Shown: positions 11,955 through 22,607 of the stretch, piece after piece
How positions within the stretch are numbered: the first letter of the stretch is position 1
How the letters are laid out: every line of letters begins with the position of its first letter
Assembly (NCBI GenBank): GCA_036674765.1
Contig: JARVKI010000003.1
Coordinates: 434,001-498,000 of the forward strand
DNA: 64,000 nt
Direction: 5' to 3'
Origin: Seiridium cupressi
Taxonomy: Eukaryota; Ascomycota; Sordariomycetes; Amphisphaeriales; Sporocadaceae
Notes under the pieces: model-generated
What the model saw: the letters and a program-made list of their open reading frames with translations, nothing else
Told to the model about the DNA's origin: nothing
Databases searched by the model: none
Made by a program: the position numbers and the translations under genes

Positions 11955-14900
11955 CTACTCACCGAAGATCTCTCCAACAGTGGTACCTTCTCCAGGAAAC
12001 ACTCGAACGAACCTTGAAATCACATTGCGAATATCTGCTAAGATCTCTTTTACCTTCACTTCAGGCACATAATCATCATCCGACCTAATGTTCAACTCCA
12101 GCCTCCCCGCGTTCAGGTCCACGTATACCCTCAGTGGATCCGCATTCCGCATCTGCGTCTGGTGCAGTCTCATGCCTAATCCCGTACCTAAGACGGACGT
12201 TGGGGCTGGGTTGACGTTGACGTGATACGAATGTTGCAAGACGGGAGAGAGATCTTCCATCTCCTTGAGCTCGAAAAAGCCCAAGTGTTCGTGTTGCAGC
12301 ATCTTGCCTTGGAGAGCCTGTGCTGCATGAAGAAGTTCGGAAACTCTTTGTGTGCCCTGTCTAGACGTACTCGTAGCGGTACTACCGTATTCGTTGGTCC
12401 TACCAACTCTTCCAGACGCGCAACTGAGCCGCTCCGCCCCAGTCGGACGGAGCGCAGAATGACATCGGTGCAGCCAATGTGATGCGCCAAAGCAAGACCC
12501 GTCGCAGTTTCGATGATCGTCGAGAGCGTAAGATCCCTGTCGCGAACGATGGGTATATCGAATACTACTGTCCGAATGGTGATTTTGGGAAATGGTTCAC
12601 CAGGGCGGTGCAGTGGCTTCGTGTCCGTACCCGCGAGATAGGAAGACCAGAATCCGACGGCAGCATGCCTATCTGCCTCGACGAGGTATTTGATGTAACT
12701 GTTCATTTGAGGTGGCATTGAGATGCTTGGTGCTGTACCCAAGTATGTCTTCTCGACTTCTGAAAAGAGAAGACTGAGGCTGAATGCGTCGTATATGGCA
12801 TGCTGGTTCGTTAGGACAAAATTTCGCTCATTGTTGCCCTCCTCCTGTACGATGGCAAATCTACCAAGCGCCTTTCCGAACGTCATGTTGTCGAATCTGT
12901 CTTGATGCAAAAACGCTTCAAGTGAAACAGCCTCGGCCCAAGTTATGTTGTCTTTCACCACAACCTGGAATATTTCTGCACTGTACCTGATGAGACGGGT
13001 ACGAAGAATGGAATGACGGCGGCTCGCCGAGCTCCAAGCGGCTTGAAACTGCTCAACGTCAAGAGATCCTGGGAGAGCAAAAACCAATTGGGCCTGGTAG
13101 TCCCGCGGTTCTGAGGATGCCCGCTTTTGGCCAATGATCATGCGCCTCTGGAGGAAAGTAGACGGGTAGATGTCCTCGATCTGGTTCGCGGGAATGCTGC
13201 ACTACACAACAGCTTGCTGACGCAATTCTGCCAGGTTCAAACCTTGGACTAATTAGAACGGGGCAAGCTCGGCTGTTTGTGTATCTTCTCGTGCCGTTGC
13301 AGCGAGGCCTCTTAGGCTGGCATTCCAGAATATGTTCTGCACGGTGAAGGTGACGCCTCTCGCGCAGGAAATTGATACAAGCTGCATGGAGAGCACGCTG
13401 TCTCCGCCGAGGCGAAAGAAGTTGCCTTCGAGGCTGATCTCTTCAATTTTGAGGAGTTCCTTCCACAATGCTCTAAGAAGTTTCTCCATCGTTGTCGATG
13501 GATGTCTGGGGATCTGAGCCTCTAGACCATGCAACGCGGATAGCTGCTCAAACGAGTAATTACTTGCCACGTTTTGAAGTCGCTTCCGGTCCACTTTGCC
13601 CGACGCAGATAGTGGAAGCGATCGAATGGGTATATAGACCTGCGGGATCATGTACGAAGGAAGGACGTTGCCCAGTCTTGCTACTAGGCCTTCCATCAAG
13701 TGGCGAAACTGTTCGAGAGATCGAGACGAGGTGCACAGAAGACTCTCGTCGCGGTTGTCATCATCGTCTCCTAACACGATGAACGCCCCTAGAGCCTTGC
13801 CAGCATGTTTTGGCACCACTACGGATACCGCAACCTGGACCGTTGATGGAAGGCTCACCCGCAACTGGTGTTCAACTTCTCCAATTTCGAGTCGTTGGCC
13901 ATAGATCTTGACTTGGTCATCATTGCGGCCGATAAAAGCTATTGCCCCATCATGATTATACGAACCCAGGTCACCTGTCCGGTAGAAACGCCTACGCAGA
14001 GCGGGGTCCTGTCTTTTGGACCAGGCGAGATCCCGGAGAAAAGCAGATTTTGTCTGGGCCACATTACCGAGGTAGCCGCGAGCCACTCTGGGACCTTCGA
14101 TCAGGATTTCGCCGACAGCTCCAATAGGGGCAAGACGATTAGGCTCTTCCGGATCAGTCAGCCAGATTATTGCCCCTACGCCTCGCCCTATATTGCTTGG
14201 GTGGTCACACCGCTCAATGTTCGCCTTGCCTGTACAATATACGGTGCACTCAGCAGGCCCATACGTATTGATAAGACTAACATGGTCCGCCCAAGCCTCA
14301 ATAATGTCTTTGCTTATAGCTTCCCCGGCAATAATGAGAGTTTTCAGCTCAGGTACTTCTTCTGGCCGTAAATGGCTTGCCAAGGAAGTTGTGAGACTGA
14401 CTTGATTCGCCCTTAGTGATCGTATGGCGCCGCCGAGGTTGTTCATCCTGTCGTGCTCAGATGGGATACATACGCATCCGCCATGGATAAGTGTTGCAAA
14501 GATATCCCCTATGCTGATGTCAAACGTGTGAGCTGCAAATTGAAAGACGCAAGAATCACGTCTATTTCCTATAAAAGAGCCATGAGCAACCGGGCTGGAG
14601 CAGAATGTCCCATGTTCAATCATGACTCCCTTTGGTGTACCTGTGCTTCCAGACGTGAATACCACAAAGGTCAAATTTCCAGAACGGGAAGTCTCTCCGA
14701 GTAGAGTCTCATTTTTATGAATCGTGTCCATTAGTCATAGGTTGACAGCGAGGACTTACGATCTAGGTTTACCCATGCCCTTGGCATGTAAAGTCGAGGT
14801 CATGATTAGCCCAGCACTGTCATTTCCCAGACCGTCCAAGAGAGTCTGCAGTCGCCCAGACGGACTCTTGGGGTCCATTGGCACACAAGCGCCCCCTGCT

Positions 14901-15985
14901 TTGAGCACCGCCAACATCGACACAACCACCCACATTGACTTCTCAAAGCAGATTGCTACCAGCGAGCCATTCCTGACTCCACATTCGTGCTGCAGGTACG
15001 TAGCGAGTCGCGATGAGTATACATTTAGCAGGCCGTAGCTTAGCTGTCCATCCCACGAAGAGATTGCAGCAGCGGATGGTGCGTCAATAACCATCTGTCC
15101 AATAAGCTCATGGACAGTAGAGATGACTTCCGTACCAGCATTATCTGCACTGTTCCACTCCAGGATCTGAGCAATATCATTATCATTGATCTCTTGTAAC
15201 TCCTTGACTTGGATCCAGGGGCTGCCACTGGGCAATCGCTGCACAAGGTGTTCCAATTGGTAGAGCATTCGCGTAATTTGGACATCCGAAAGGACCTGAT
15301 CATCAAATGTAGCTCGGAAGACGGTGTTTCTGTCATGAATCTCGCACTCCAACATCAGGGCACAATCTACAGACAGGAACGAGTTAGCCATTTGCAGAAT
15401 ATGATCTCCGCCTCTCGGCTCAAGTGCTGCCTGGACGACCAGAAGGCTCTGGAAATTGCAAGCAGCCCGAGCATCCTCGTTCAAGTGTTATATCTTCTGC
15501 AGGCCGTACTGTTCCTGGACAGCGTGAAGCAGCCCTTCTAATGTTTGATCTCGCTCTCTATGCACTCTAAATGGCACGGTGGTGAGTGTGGACCCGGGAT
15601 TCGGTCAATGCCAGCAATTGGAGCCATCCGGCCATTCAGCGTTACGCCCATGACTATGTCTGAGCTATTCTGTGTTTTAAAATCGCATTAGTGTTTGTGT
15701 CGGTTGAGCAAGAACTCAAGGAATTCACAATGAGAATTGGGGGGGTTAAGAGGCGAATCAGGGATATGCCCCCAGTTCCGGAAGCATCGAAGACAAAATG
15801 AAAACCACGTCTCATTATACGTACAGTGTAAATTCCGACTAGAAGCGCCCAAGCAGCCTGTATAATGGTTGATGCTGTCGCTGAAACTTTCTTTAAGGGT
15901 CTCATTTCGTGCTGCAACACTGTTGTGGCATGTGGGGGATGCCTGCCGGTCAGTTGTAAGACAAAGCTTCTCGATAATTACGACG
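11955..15985 (-). pseudogene. nonribosomal peptide synthetase relic (partial C, then A-T-C)
   Basis: Order on the minus strand: second half of a condensation domain (about 15360-15985, with an intron at 15670-15824), an adenylation domain, a carrier domain, and a final condensation domain ending at 11955. A-domain motifs include VFTSGSTGTPKGV, NTYGPAE, YRTGDLG and the catalytic Lys region SASGKVDRK. The carrier Ser sits in FFRLGGDSV. The last C domain keeps His and Asp in QHAIYDAFS, against the usual HHxxxDG. By alignment to GrsA I read a tentative specificity code DIGSIATVYK, with no substrate inferred. The gene is broken by in-frame stops at 15488-15490, 14756-14758, 14735-14737, 13253-13255 and 13202-13204, and by frameshifts near 15590 and 12322. 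No intron I can see removes these. The N-terminal half of the first C domain is missing. Confidence 0.88.
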
Positions 15986-16000
15986 GGCGGTACGGCTTAC

Positions 16001-16690
16001 CCCTTCTTGGAGACTCGTGGTTGAAGAGAATTTCGTTGACGGCAAAGACACCTTGGTCACGAAAATTGACGGTCGTGTAGTAGCTATAGAGCTTGGCCAC
16101 AGCGTACGACAATCGCGGGTTGAAAGGCGTGTTCTCGTTCTGCACTTGCTCTTTCACATCGCCAAACACTTCGGAACTGCACGCCTGTGCGGTAGTTAGC
16201 GAGTGTGACTCGAGCTTTCGTTACGTATGATATTGTTGACGAACATTGTAGAACCACACTTTCTTCTCGAGACCCAGTGCAATGATAGATTCGAGCACGC
16301 GGAGTGTACCGAGGGCATCGACATCGCTGGTGTATGTAGAGGTAGAGAAGGACAAGCCCACGTGCGACTGGGCTGCCAGGTGGTAAATCTCGTCCGGGTT
16401 GGCAGTCCGCAATATTTCCAAAAGACAGAAGGGGTCGAGCACATCTCCGTAGTGATAGTGGATGGTGGCGCTGCTCAAGCCCCGAGATGGCTTCTCCGAA
16501 TGAACCTCGGAATGATGGCGCACTAGGCCATGGACCACCTAACCTTGGTGAAGGAGGAACTCGGCCAGATAACTTCCGTCTTGCCATTCTGCGCCTATTG
16601 TTGGTTAGGAGGCTAATCGAAAAGCAGGTCATGGCGGACCGGGTGGGGGATTACCTATGACAAGGGCAGACTTGTTGATTCCATTTAAAG
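16001..16690 (-). pseudogene. GDP-mannose 4,6-dehydratase 5' fragment
   Basis: Minus-strand exons with intact splice signals encode the N-terminal half of a GMD. Recognisable pieces are KSALVIG, then [83 protein letters not shown], and [17 protein letters not shown] (the YxxxK pair) followed by [16 protein letters not shown] makes GDP-4-keto-6-deoxy-D-mannose, the precursor of GDP-fucose and GDP-rhamnose. The fragment carries a TAG at 16539-16541 and a changed nucleotide-binding motif (GAEWQDG where GITGQDG is usual). It stops at a donor site at 16000, where the C-terminal half is absent and NRPS sequence follows within about 30 bp. It is a truncated pseudogene. Confidence 0.85.
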
Positions 16691-17524
16691 CTATATTAGA
16701 TGCCTAGCTCGCTCCTGGGGTCTCGTTCAGAGTTATATTGAACTGCTCGCCGCTGGTCTTAATCAATTCAAGTTTGTACAGATACGTATTATAGGTAAAT
16801 ACGTATTCTATTCCTTCGATGCAACTCGAACAGATGAGTTTTCGCCTATCTGACGGAATGCGTTGGGTAGTACCTTAAATGTAGGCTTCCATCCATCGCC
16901 GTATTAGGCATGTGTCTCACTTTACTGTTAGACCGGGAATGTATACTGCTGACATTACACATCATTTTTAGCAAGGATACAATACTCCGGGCTCCTCGAT
17001 AGATTATGAATCTCATGTGATTATTGGTTCCAGACTATGCCCCTATCTAGTACTGAGTCAACTACGACACGCCCAGGGTAGCGGTAGAGATCAGCAAGGT
17101 GCATACTTGGAACGGCCACAAAACAGTATATTCTGGCTCTACGACCTCGGGTTAATTGGTCTTTCTGTTGTTTGTACCGCAACTTGGTTAACCCGCCCAT
17201 CATGAGGCCATGTCGAAGAGTGGGTCCAACAAGGTCCGCTGTCATCGGGATAACTCCTGTTCATCCCTAGTCCCTTGTACTGCATGGTAAGCCATCCTCG
17301 TACGTGCGTAAGACCCTCGATTCGTACGCCCTGTAGCGGGTTAAGGCGGGCATCAATACTTTAGCGACTGGGATTGGCACTCCATTAGTATTTCCCCTTG
17401 GACACCATAATCTACGTCATGTTGATTGTAGGCGACCAAGACGGAAGAATGAGTTCCTTATCATAATATATTCTTGGAGCAATTAACGACATAGCAGTTC
17501 AATATCTGCATAAACGCTGCTACG
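16691..17524. other. AT-rich intergenic spacer between two decayed genes
   Basis: No gene is recognised. It separates the divergently oriented dehydratase fragment and the plus-strand ORF, and would have held promoters if both were once active. Confidence 0.4.
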
Positions 17525-18820
17525 ATGTCTGCTCAGGGTGGTCGTACCGTTTTTCTTACCCTCCCAGTCGCTTGCACGGGGGGTTTATGGCATCATGCCG
17601 CTGCGCAGATTCTTCACAACACTCGAAAGATTAGTTTCTATGACCTAATTACAGTTCTTGGTGCAGTAGACGAAGAGAGAAACTTCCACGGAAGTTTCGC
17701 TCGTGGTCCAGCCGTCTTCGACTATTTTCTTGGTATAGGAATGCCTTGTGCTCTAGCTCGTATTAGTTTTCCCGACGGGGCAGAAGCAGAGCTCAGTCAT
17801 AAAATGCTGTCTCTGGACAATTAATGTTACATGAGAATATTTGAGGCTCAAAAAAGCCGCTCAAAGCCTTATGACGTGCTGTGGCCCCAAATAGAGACGA
17901 TCAACAACGAAGAGGCGCAGGAGACTCGGGGCATTGTTAATCAAGGCGAGCATCGCATCGATGTACTGCACTATTACATCTCGACAACAATAATGATGCA
18001 ACACATTTCTCTCGACACCGGCAGAGAACAGAGAAACGCCCGTATTTATGAGCTGGGGGAAGCGCTTGGTCGCATCTCCAACAAAGACACTGATATTGAA
18101 CACAATGTCGCTTGTAAAATAGCCGAGCTCAGGGCCCTTATCGCGACGAAGTTATCATCAGCAAGCTCGGGAATCTCTAAGGGAAGAGTGTTGCTCTACA
18201 ACTGGCGTGGATCAAGCACCTACTTGGGCCATGGAAGTTTGAAGTCCCACCTTGAGCAGATTCGTCGGCACGCCCGATCTCACGGGATGTCTATCATCCG
18301 TGTAGCAGCTGGTGTTCCCCCTGGCGAGATACAGGATACCGACCTAGATTTGTTCGACACGCGAGTTTCGAACGTGGTAAGAGACAAGCGCTTTACGGCC
18401 CGTTTCTGGAACCGTGTCCAGCAAATACCAGAAGTGTTTGGACTGATAGGTGAGCGGTCTGGCTCACTCGATGTTGTTGCTTTTGTCGGCATGAACTGCT
18501 TCGAATGGGATGAACCTGTGTTCAACATCGCAGTCGGTGCTTTGGAATTTGAACTTAAACACTTGCCTTCAAAGGAATATATCGAGCTGCAGGTGCCGCA
18601 GTACTTGAGGCTGCTAAACCGGTGCTCTTTTATAAATATCGGCCTGCTTGATGCGTCGTCCTATGATTATGAGAATAAAATATTCGCACGTCTAGAAACG
18701 GAAGAGCTCGACCGATGGCTCTTCGGGGAGTTGGATGTGTACCCTCCGTGCCCTGACACTGAGAAGGTGGTGAGTGTCTACAAAGGGACGGCTTTAATGG
18801 AAAAGAAGCTGATATCTTGA
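17525..18820 (+). pseudogene. uncharacterised ORF interrupted by one stop codon
   Basis: A continuous frame of about 432 codons is broken only by a TAA at 17822-17824; six bases later the next in-frame ATG opens a 329-codon frame. No splice donor nearby would remove the stop. Protein-like features are an N-terminal stretch RTVFLTLPVACTGGLWHHAA, a central Lys/Glu-rich helical part, then RVLLYNWRGSSTYLGHGS, FGLIGERSGSLDVVAFVGMN and CFEWDEPVFN. The last block is vaguely like the donor-binding end of GT-B glycosyltransferases, but this is an impression only. It may be a recent pseudogene, or translation may start at 17831 giving a shorter protein. The neighbouring dehydratase fragment would suit a deoxyhexose transferase, which is speculation. 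Confidence 0.55.
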
Positions 18821-19496
18821 CAACGTGGTATTCTCGTGACTAAAATCAAAAGAATTGAAGAGCCTAGTCTAGTAATATTTGCCACGAATTAACGCAGGAT
18901 TTACAGGCATATTCTTGAAAACGAGGGAAAGCACTAGTGCTAGATTCTGATGTTTCTTGCGTTCGTAGTTTTCATGTTAAGGGGAGGAGTTAAAGTCATA
19001 CGGCTATAAAGATTGAAGTAAACACGCGGGTTTGTTGACTATGGTGATAATAACAATTTGAGGTTAGAAAATTCTCTTATAATCAAGAAGGTATCAAGCC
19101 CGATCATTGAGAAAAAAACCCATGTTCATGTCAGTGGTGGGAGTCCCTAACGATCGCGGTTGTGCCGAAGCCTCTGAGATAGTTTTAGGGTTGATTACAA
19201 ACGTTACAGAATTGTTATCATTCGAGCACCAAGTACCTATGCAAGTAAGATACAGGGGCCCCTAGCCGGAGAATGTAAGTTGTGCTTAGCACCTGCCCAT
19301 ACGAATGCTCAAGGTGGTCCTCTCAAACGCACTAGCCACTTTGCAAAATCTTTTGGATAGAAACCCCATTGGGATGTAGATGTGGTATCCCACGTCTCGT
19401 CGGTATTCATAAATTACCTGGTGCGGTCGCTCCACCTCTGCTGCCATTTCCATCCTCATATTTTCTCCAGCACTTCCTTCTCATCCGTCATTAGAC
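18821..19496. other. AT-rich intergenic region
   Basis: No gene seen. The right end should contain the promoter of the F-box-like gene. Confidence 0.4.
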
Positions 19497-20153
19497 TTGA
19501 ACTCGATCACTGAGCAAGCTAACCCATCACTGTCTTTCGTCTCCGACAGCATGGTTGGGCCACTTCGCAATGTTTCCCCTCTTGAAGCCATCCCTGTCGA
19601 ACTGATACAGATGATCTTACATCGTCTACCGGACTTCTCGTCACTACTTGCAGTGCTTACATCCTGTCGCCTCATATTTTCTTCGTATACTACCAGAAGT
19701 CGAGCCATACTGCTCCAAATACTCGCAAATATTCTTAGCACCACGACTTCTACGGATTTCTCACAGTCCATTTGCCCGACTCCGGCCTCGCGCGACTTCA
19801 TGCAAATCCTTAAGGGGCACTCAAACCACATTCGACGCAACGCGTTACAGTATAGTCATTCACTATATCAGCTGTATTTAGTCATAAGGCGGCCGATTCT
19901 ACTCAGGGTCGATGTTGAGGCAGTTTTTCATGCAGCATGGCAGCAGTTTCCAGAGAGGCATTCAGTGAAGCTCTTTGTACCCCTCGGCAAGACTCTCGTG
20001 CAATCCTTTCGGGTGGAAAATCGAAACGATGCCGCGGATAACTTGCTGCAAAAAGTTGATGATCTTGGTCGCATATCATTCACAAACTTGGTCGCACACT
20101 TTTCACAAAACGCTGACCAATACCGTTTGCACCGCATACATACAAATCCCTAG
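19497..20153 (+). CDS. F-box-like protein
   Basis: A single-exon ORF of 218 residues. Near residue 30 it carries an F-box-like motif, LEAIPVELIQMILHRLPDF, followed by SSLLAVLTSCRLIFSSYTT. This is the usual opening of a large fungal family of F-box proteins of unknown target. F-box proteins bind SKP1 and recruit substrates to SCF ubiquitin ligases. The remaining 160 residues have no recognisable repeat or domain, and the protein is short for the family (often 300-500 residues). It may therefore be truncated or continue through an unseen intron. The start is the first ATG; an internal ATG at codon 19 is also possible. Confidence 0.6.
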   Translation: MNSITEQANPSLSFVSDSMVGPLRNVSPLEAIPVELIQMILHRLPDFSSLLAVLTSCRLIFSSYTTRSRAILLQILANILSTTTSTDFSQSICPTPASRDFMQILKGHSNHIRRNALQYSHSLYQLYLVIRRPILLRVDVEAVFHAAWQQFPERHSVKLFVPLGKTLVQSFRVENRNDAADNLLQKVDDLGRISFTNLVAHFSQNADQYRLHRIHTNP

Positions 20154-21272
20154 CATCAATCGTGTCTTCATTCGGTACGGTAGCTTAGGGCTGACAGGAT
20201 GAAAAAGGAAAAGGAATTGCCGCAAAATCTTGGGTTGGCTCTCCAGTAACATAAGTTTGCGAAGCACTCCTATGGGTATTATAGGGTATAGGACTACCTT
20301 GACTAGGGTAAGGTACGAGCATTGTTTCACTTTGCGTGTCCTTCTTTTATAGTTGCACCATGCTCGGCACGCATGTGCCTTGCCAGCTACGGCATGGCCC
20401 AGGAATGGCCGGCAGCAATAGTTACATCATCCATTCTTTACATTCATGATGGCACAGTTGGCCGTGATTTATACGCAGTGGCAGTGCAACCTACATCAGT
20501 ATTGCCATGCAGTATGGCTTGGCGCTTGGGAACATAGCCGTGTGCCACTTGCTACACTCATGGTCAACAGTATTTCTTCTCAGCAATCTCGACTCTTCTA
20601 CTGCATTGAGATTTCGTAAAGGAGATGAAACTGTCTTGTACCCATGCGTGTCGAAACCCAAAGTGCGCCTGAAGTTTCAGAGTAGGATCTTCACTTGTTG
20701 CTTTTGGACTGACACATGCTTATTGTGACTGGTAGTCGCAATGTTTACTAGGCAAACTCTGCGTCTACCCGCTCTTGATCTACGGCTAAACCGTCAGCTA
20801 AGCTTTTCTTTTCAAAAGGCCAGAGTCAAGCTAAGCCTCTATTACTTTGCTTTGTGGAAACCTTGTTGCCCTCCCCGCATGGCTGAAATCCGGGCACGTC
20901 AATCAGATTCAACTAAAAGACGGGATTCTGAGACCTCAACCGGAGCAGACCTCGATTTCAACAGCTTTTCGTGCTTCGGGTGGCAATGCTCCTTGCTGTG
21001 TGCCTAGACCATGGGGGCTGCGTTTTCTTTTCTTCTTCTTCTTTTTGGTGCTGCTCGCGTGCTTTTGCATACAAACTCTAGGACTCCCCAGATTTACCCA
21101 TGTTACACAGCCAAAATGACAATTACAACACTGGTCGATGCTTTTACCTCATAATCCTAAACAACCAAGAGAGACTGTCCCAACGTCCAGAGCGCCCTTT
21201 TAAGGTACCTTACGTCTTTCAATCCACCTACGCATTGTTTCGAATGTAGATCCCATTGCGCTCGTCAATATC
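20154..21272. other. intergenic, no gene recognised
   Basis: Short ORFs only. There is a pyrimidine-rich tract near 21022-21045. The part before 21273 is the presumed promoter of the SGNH hydrolase gene. Confidence 0.45.
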
Positions 21273-22607
21273 ATGCGGTCACTGTCTATCGGCGAAGCAA
21301 TCGTCTTGGTGATCGGGTTTCTAATGACCCTGGCACCGGTCAACGCCAAGCGCGTAACCTTCATGGTCGTAGGCGACTCAATATCACATGGCTTTGAAGG
21401 TGATTATACTTGGCGCTACCGACTCTGGGAGTGGATTCGGGACCAGCGCATCAAGGCTACTTTCGTTGGACCCTACAGTGGAACCTATCCTCAGACGGAA
21501 GGTACTGGGCCAGTCTGTCAGAACGAGACGCAGTCCAGCAACAGGAGTCATGGCAGTTCGGAGTACCCATTCGAAGACGCCGGCTATGCTGAGGCAATCA
21601 CGGAGGATTGGCCCATGGCTCACTTCTCGTTGATCGGCTGGCAGGCCGCACAAGTGAGTCTCAAGGACGTGGCGGGGTTATTTCAGCCAGACTACATTCT
21701 GCTGGAACTGGGTGTAAACGATTTAGTCCACAAGAGACATCCCATTGAAACACTTGCGGAGCTACGGCGTCTAGTCGAGGAAGGTCGGGCTGCGAAGCCG
21801 GACATACGTATCGCTATTGCCACAATACCGAGTATCAGGGTGCTCGCGGGTCTTCCCTGGCTTCTTCCTGAATGGACGGAAGACTTGACTGAGCGCCTTG
21901 AGACCGCGGTCGCAAAGTGGAACACGTCAGAATCGCCGGTCGCCCTGGTCCCATTACGAGAGAATTACGACTGCCGCCCCGACGTCTGCAATGCAGCCTG
22001 GGATGGCATACATCCAACGGAGCTTGGACAGTATCAGATTGCAAGTGCATTTAGTCAAACACTGCACGAGACCTTCGGGTTTGGAAGAAGGCCTCTCCGT
22101 GTACCAAGAGAAAAGAAAATACCCGAGCGGCCCATGTCAGTACCGTCAAACTTCGAGGTTGAAACGGTGCCTTGGGGCATCAAGCTCACCTGGGACAAGG
22201 TTCCTGGCACCTATAGGTACGAGGTGGGCCGGCGACGAGCGAACACGACCGAGTGGCGAACCAAGTATTCCGGCAACGGATACGAGCGGAGCTCGAATCG
22301 ATATGATGCGGTGGATGTGAAGGAGGGAGAAGAATGGGAGTTCAGAGTGCGGGTGAACAACGGCAAAGCTTTTGAGGTCGAAAGAGTCTCCGAATGGACT
22401 CCTGTCGAGTCAGCAATTGCGCACCCGACGACAGATGCATGTGGAGGAGAACTCGAAGAAGAAAGCCTGGGTGAGACGAACGTGGTCGCCGGCACTCGTT
22501 CAATGCTCCTTCCGTCAATCGCACTCTTCATAAGTGTTGCAACAGTGTATGAAATGTTGCGCAGGATCCTCGCTCACAGACCACAAAAGATTTACCACGC
22601 AATTTAG
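21273..22607 (+). CDS. secreted/anchored SGNH (GDSL) hydrolase with FN3-like domain
   Basis: An intronless ORF of 444 residues. Residues 1-25 form a signal peptide (MRSLSIGEAIVLVIGFLMTL). The SGNH hydrolase follows: block I MVVGDSISHG with the nucleophile Ser, ELGVND with the oxyanion Asn, and DGIHPTELG with the catalytic Asp and His. After a Pro/Lys linker (about residue 275) a fibronectin type III-like module begins (NFEVETVPWGIKLTWDKVPG) and runs to about 385. The C-terminus has a hydrophobic segment (LLPSIALFISVATVYEML) followed by basic residues, so the enzyme may be tethered to the membrane. SGNH enzymes are esterases; this shape resembles fungal CE3-like acetylesterases, but the substrate is not known. 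Confidence 0.85.
   Translation: MRSLSIGEAIVLVIGFLMTLAPVNAKRVTFMVVGDSISHGFEGDYTWRYRLWEWIRDQRIKATFVGPYSGTYPQTEGTGPVCQNETQSSNRSHGSSEYPFEDAGYAEAITEDWPMAHFSLIGWQAAQVSLKDVAGLFQPDYILLELGVNDLVHKRHPIETLAELRRLVEEGRAAKPDIRIAIATIPSIRVLAGLPWLLPEWTEDLTERLETAVAKWNTSESPVALVPLRENYDCRPDVCNAAWDGIHPTELGQYQIASAFSQTLHETFGFGRRPLRVPREKKIPERPMSVPSNFEVETVPWGIKLTWDKVPGTYRYEVGRRRANTTEWRTKYSGNGYERSSNRYDAVDVKEGEEWEFRVRVNNGKAFEVERVSEWTPVESAIAHPTTDACGGELEEESLGETNVVAGTRSMLLPSIALFISVATVYEMLRRILAHRPQKIYHAI

Noticed and set aside
14735..14758. An intron removing the two stops in the NRPS A domain
   Set aside because: GTAAGT is present but no AG in the right phase follows; the unspliced frame gives the expected spacing between A2 and A3 motifs, so nonsense changes are the simpler reading.
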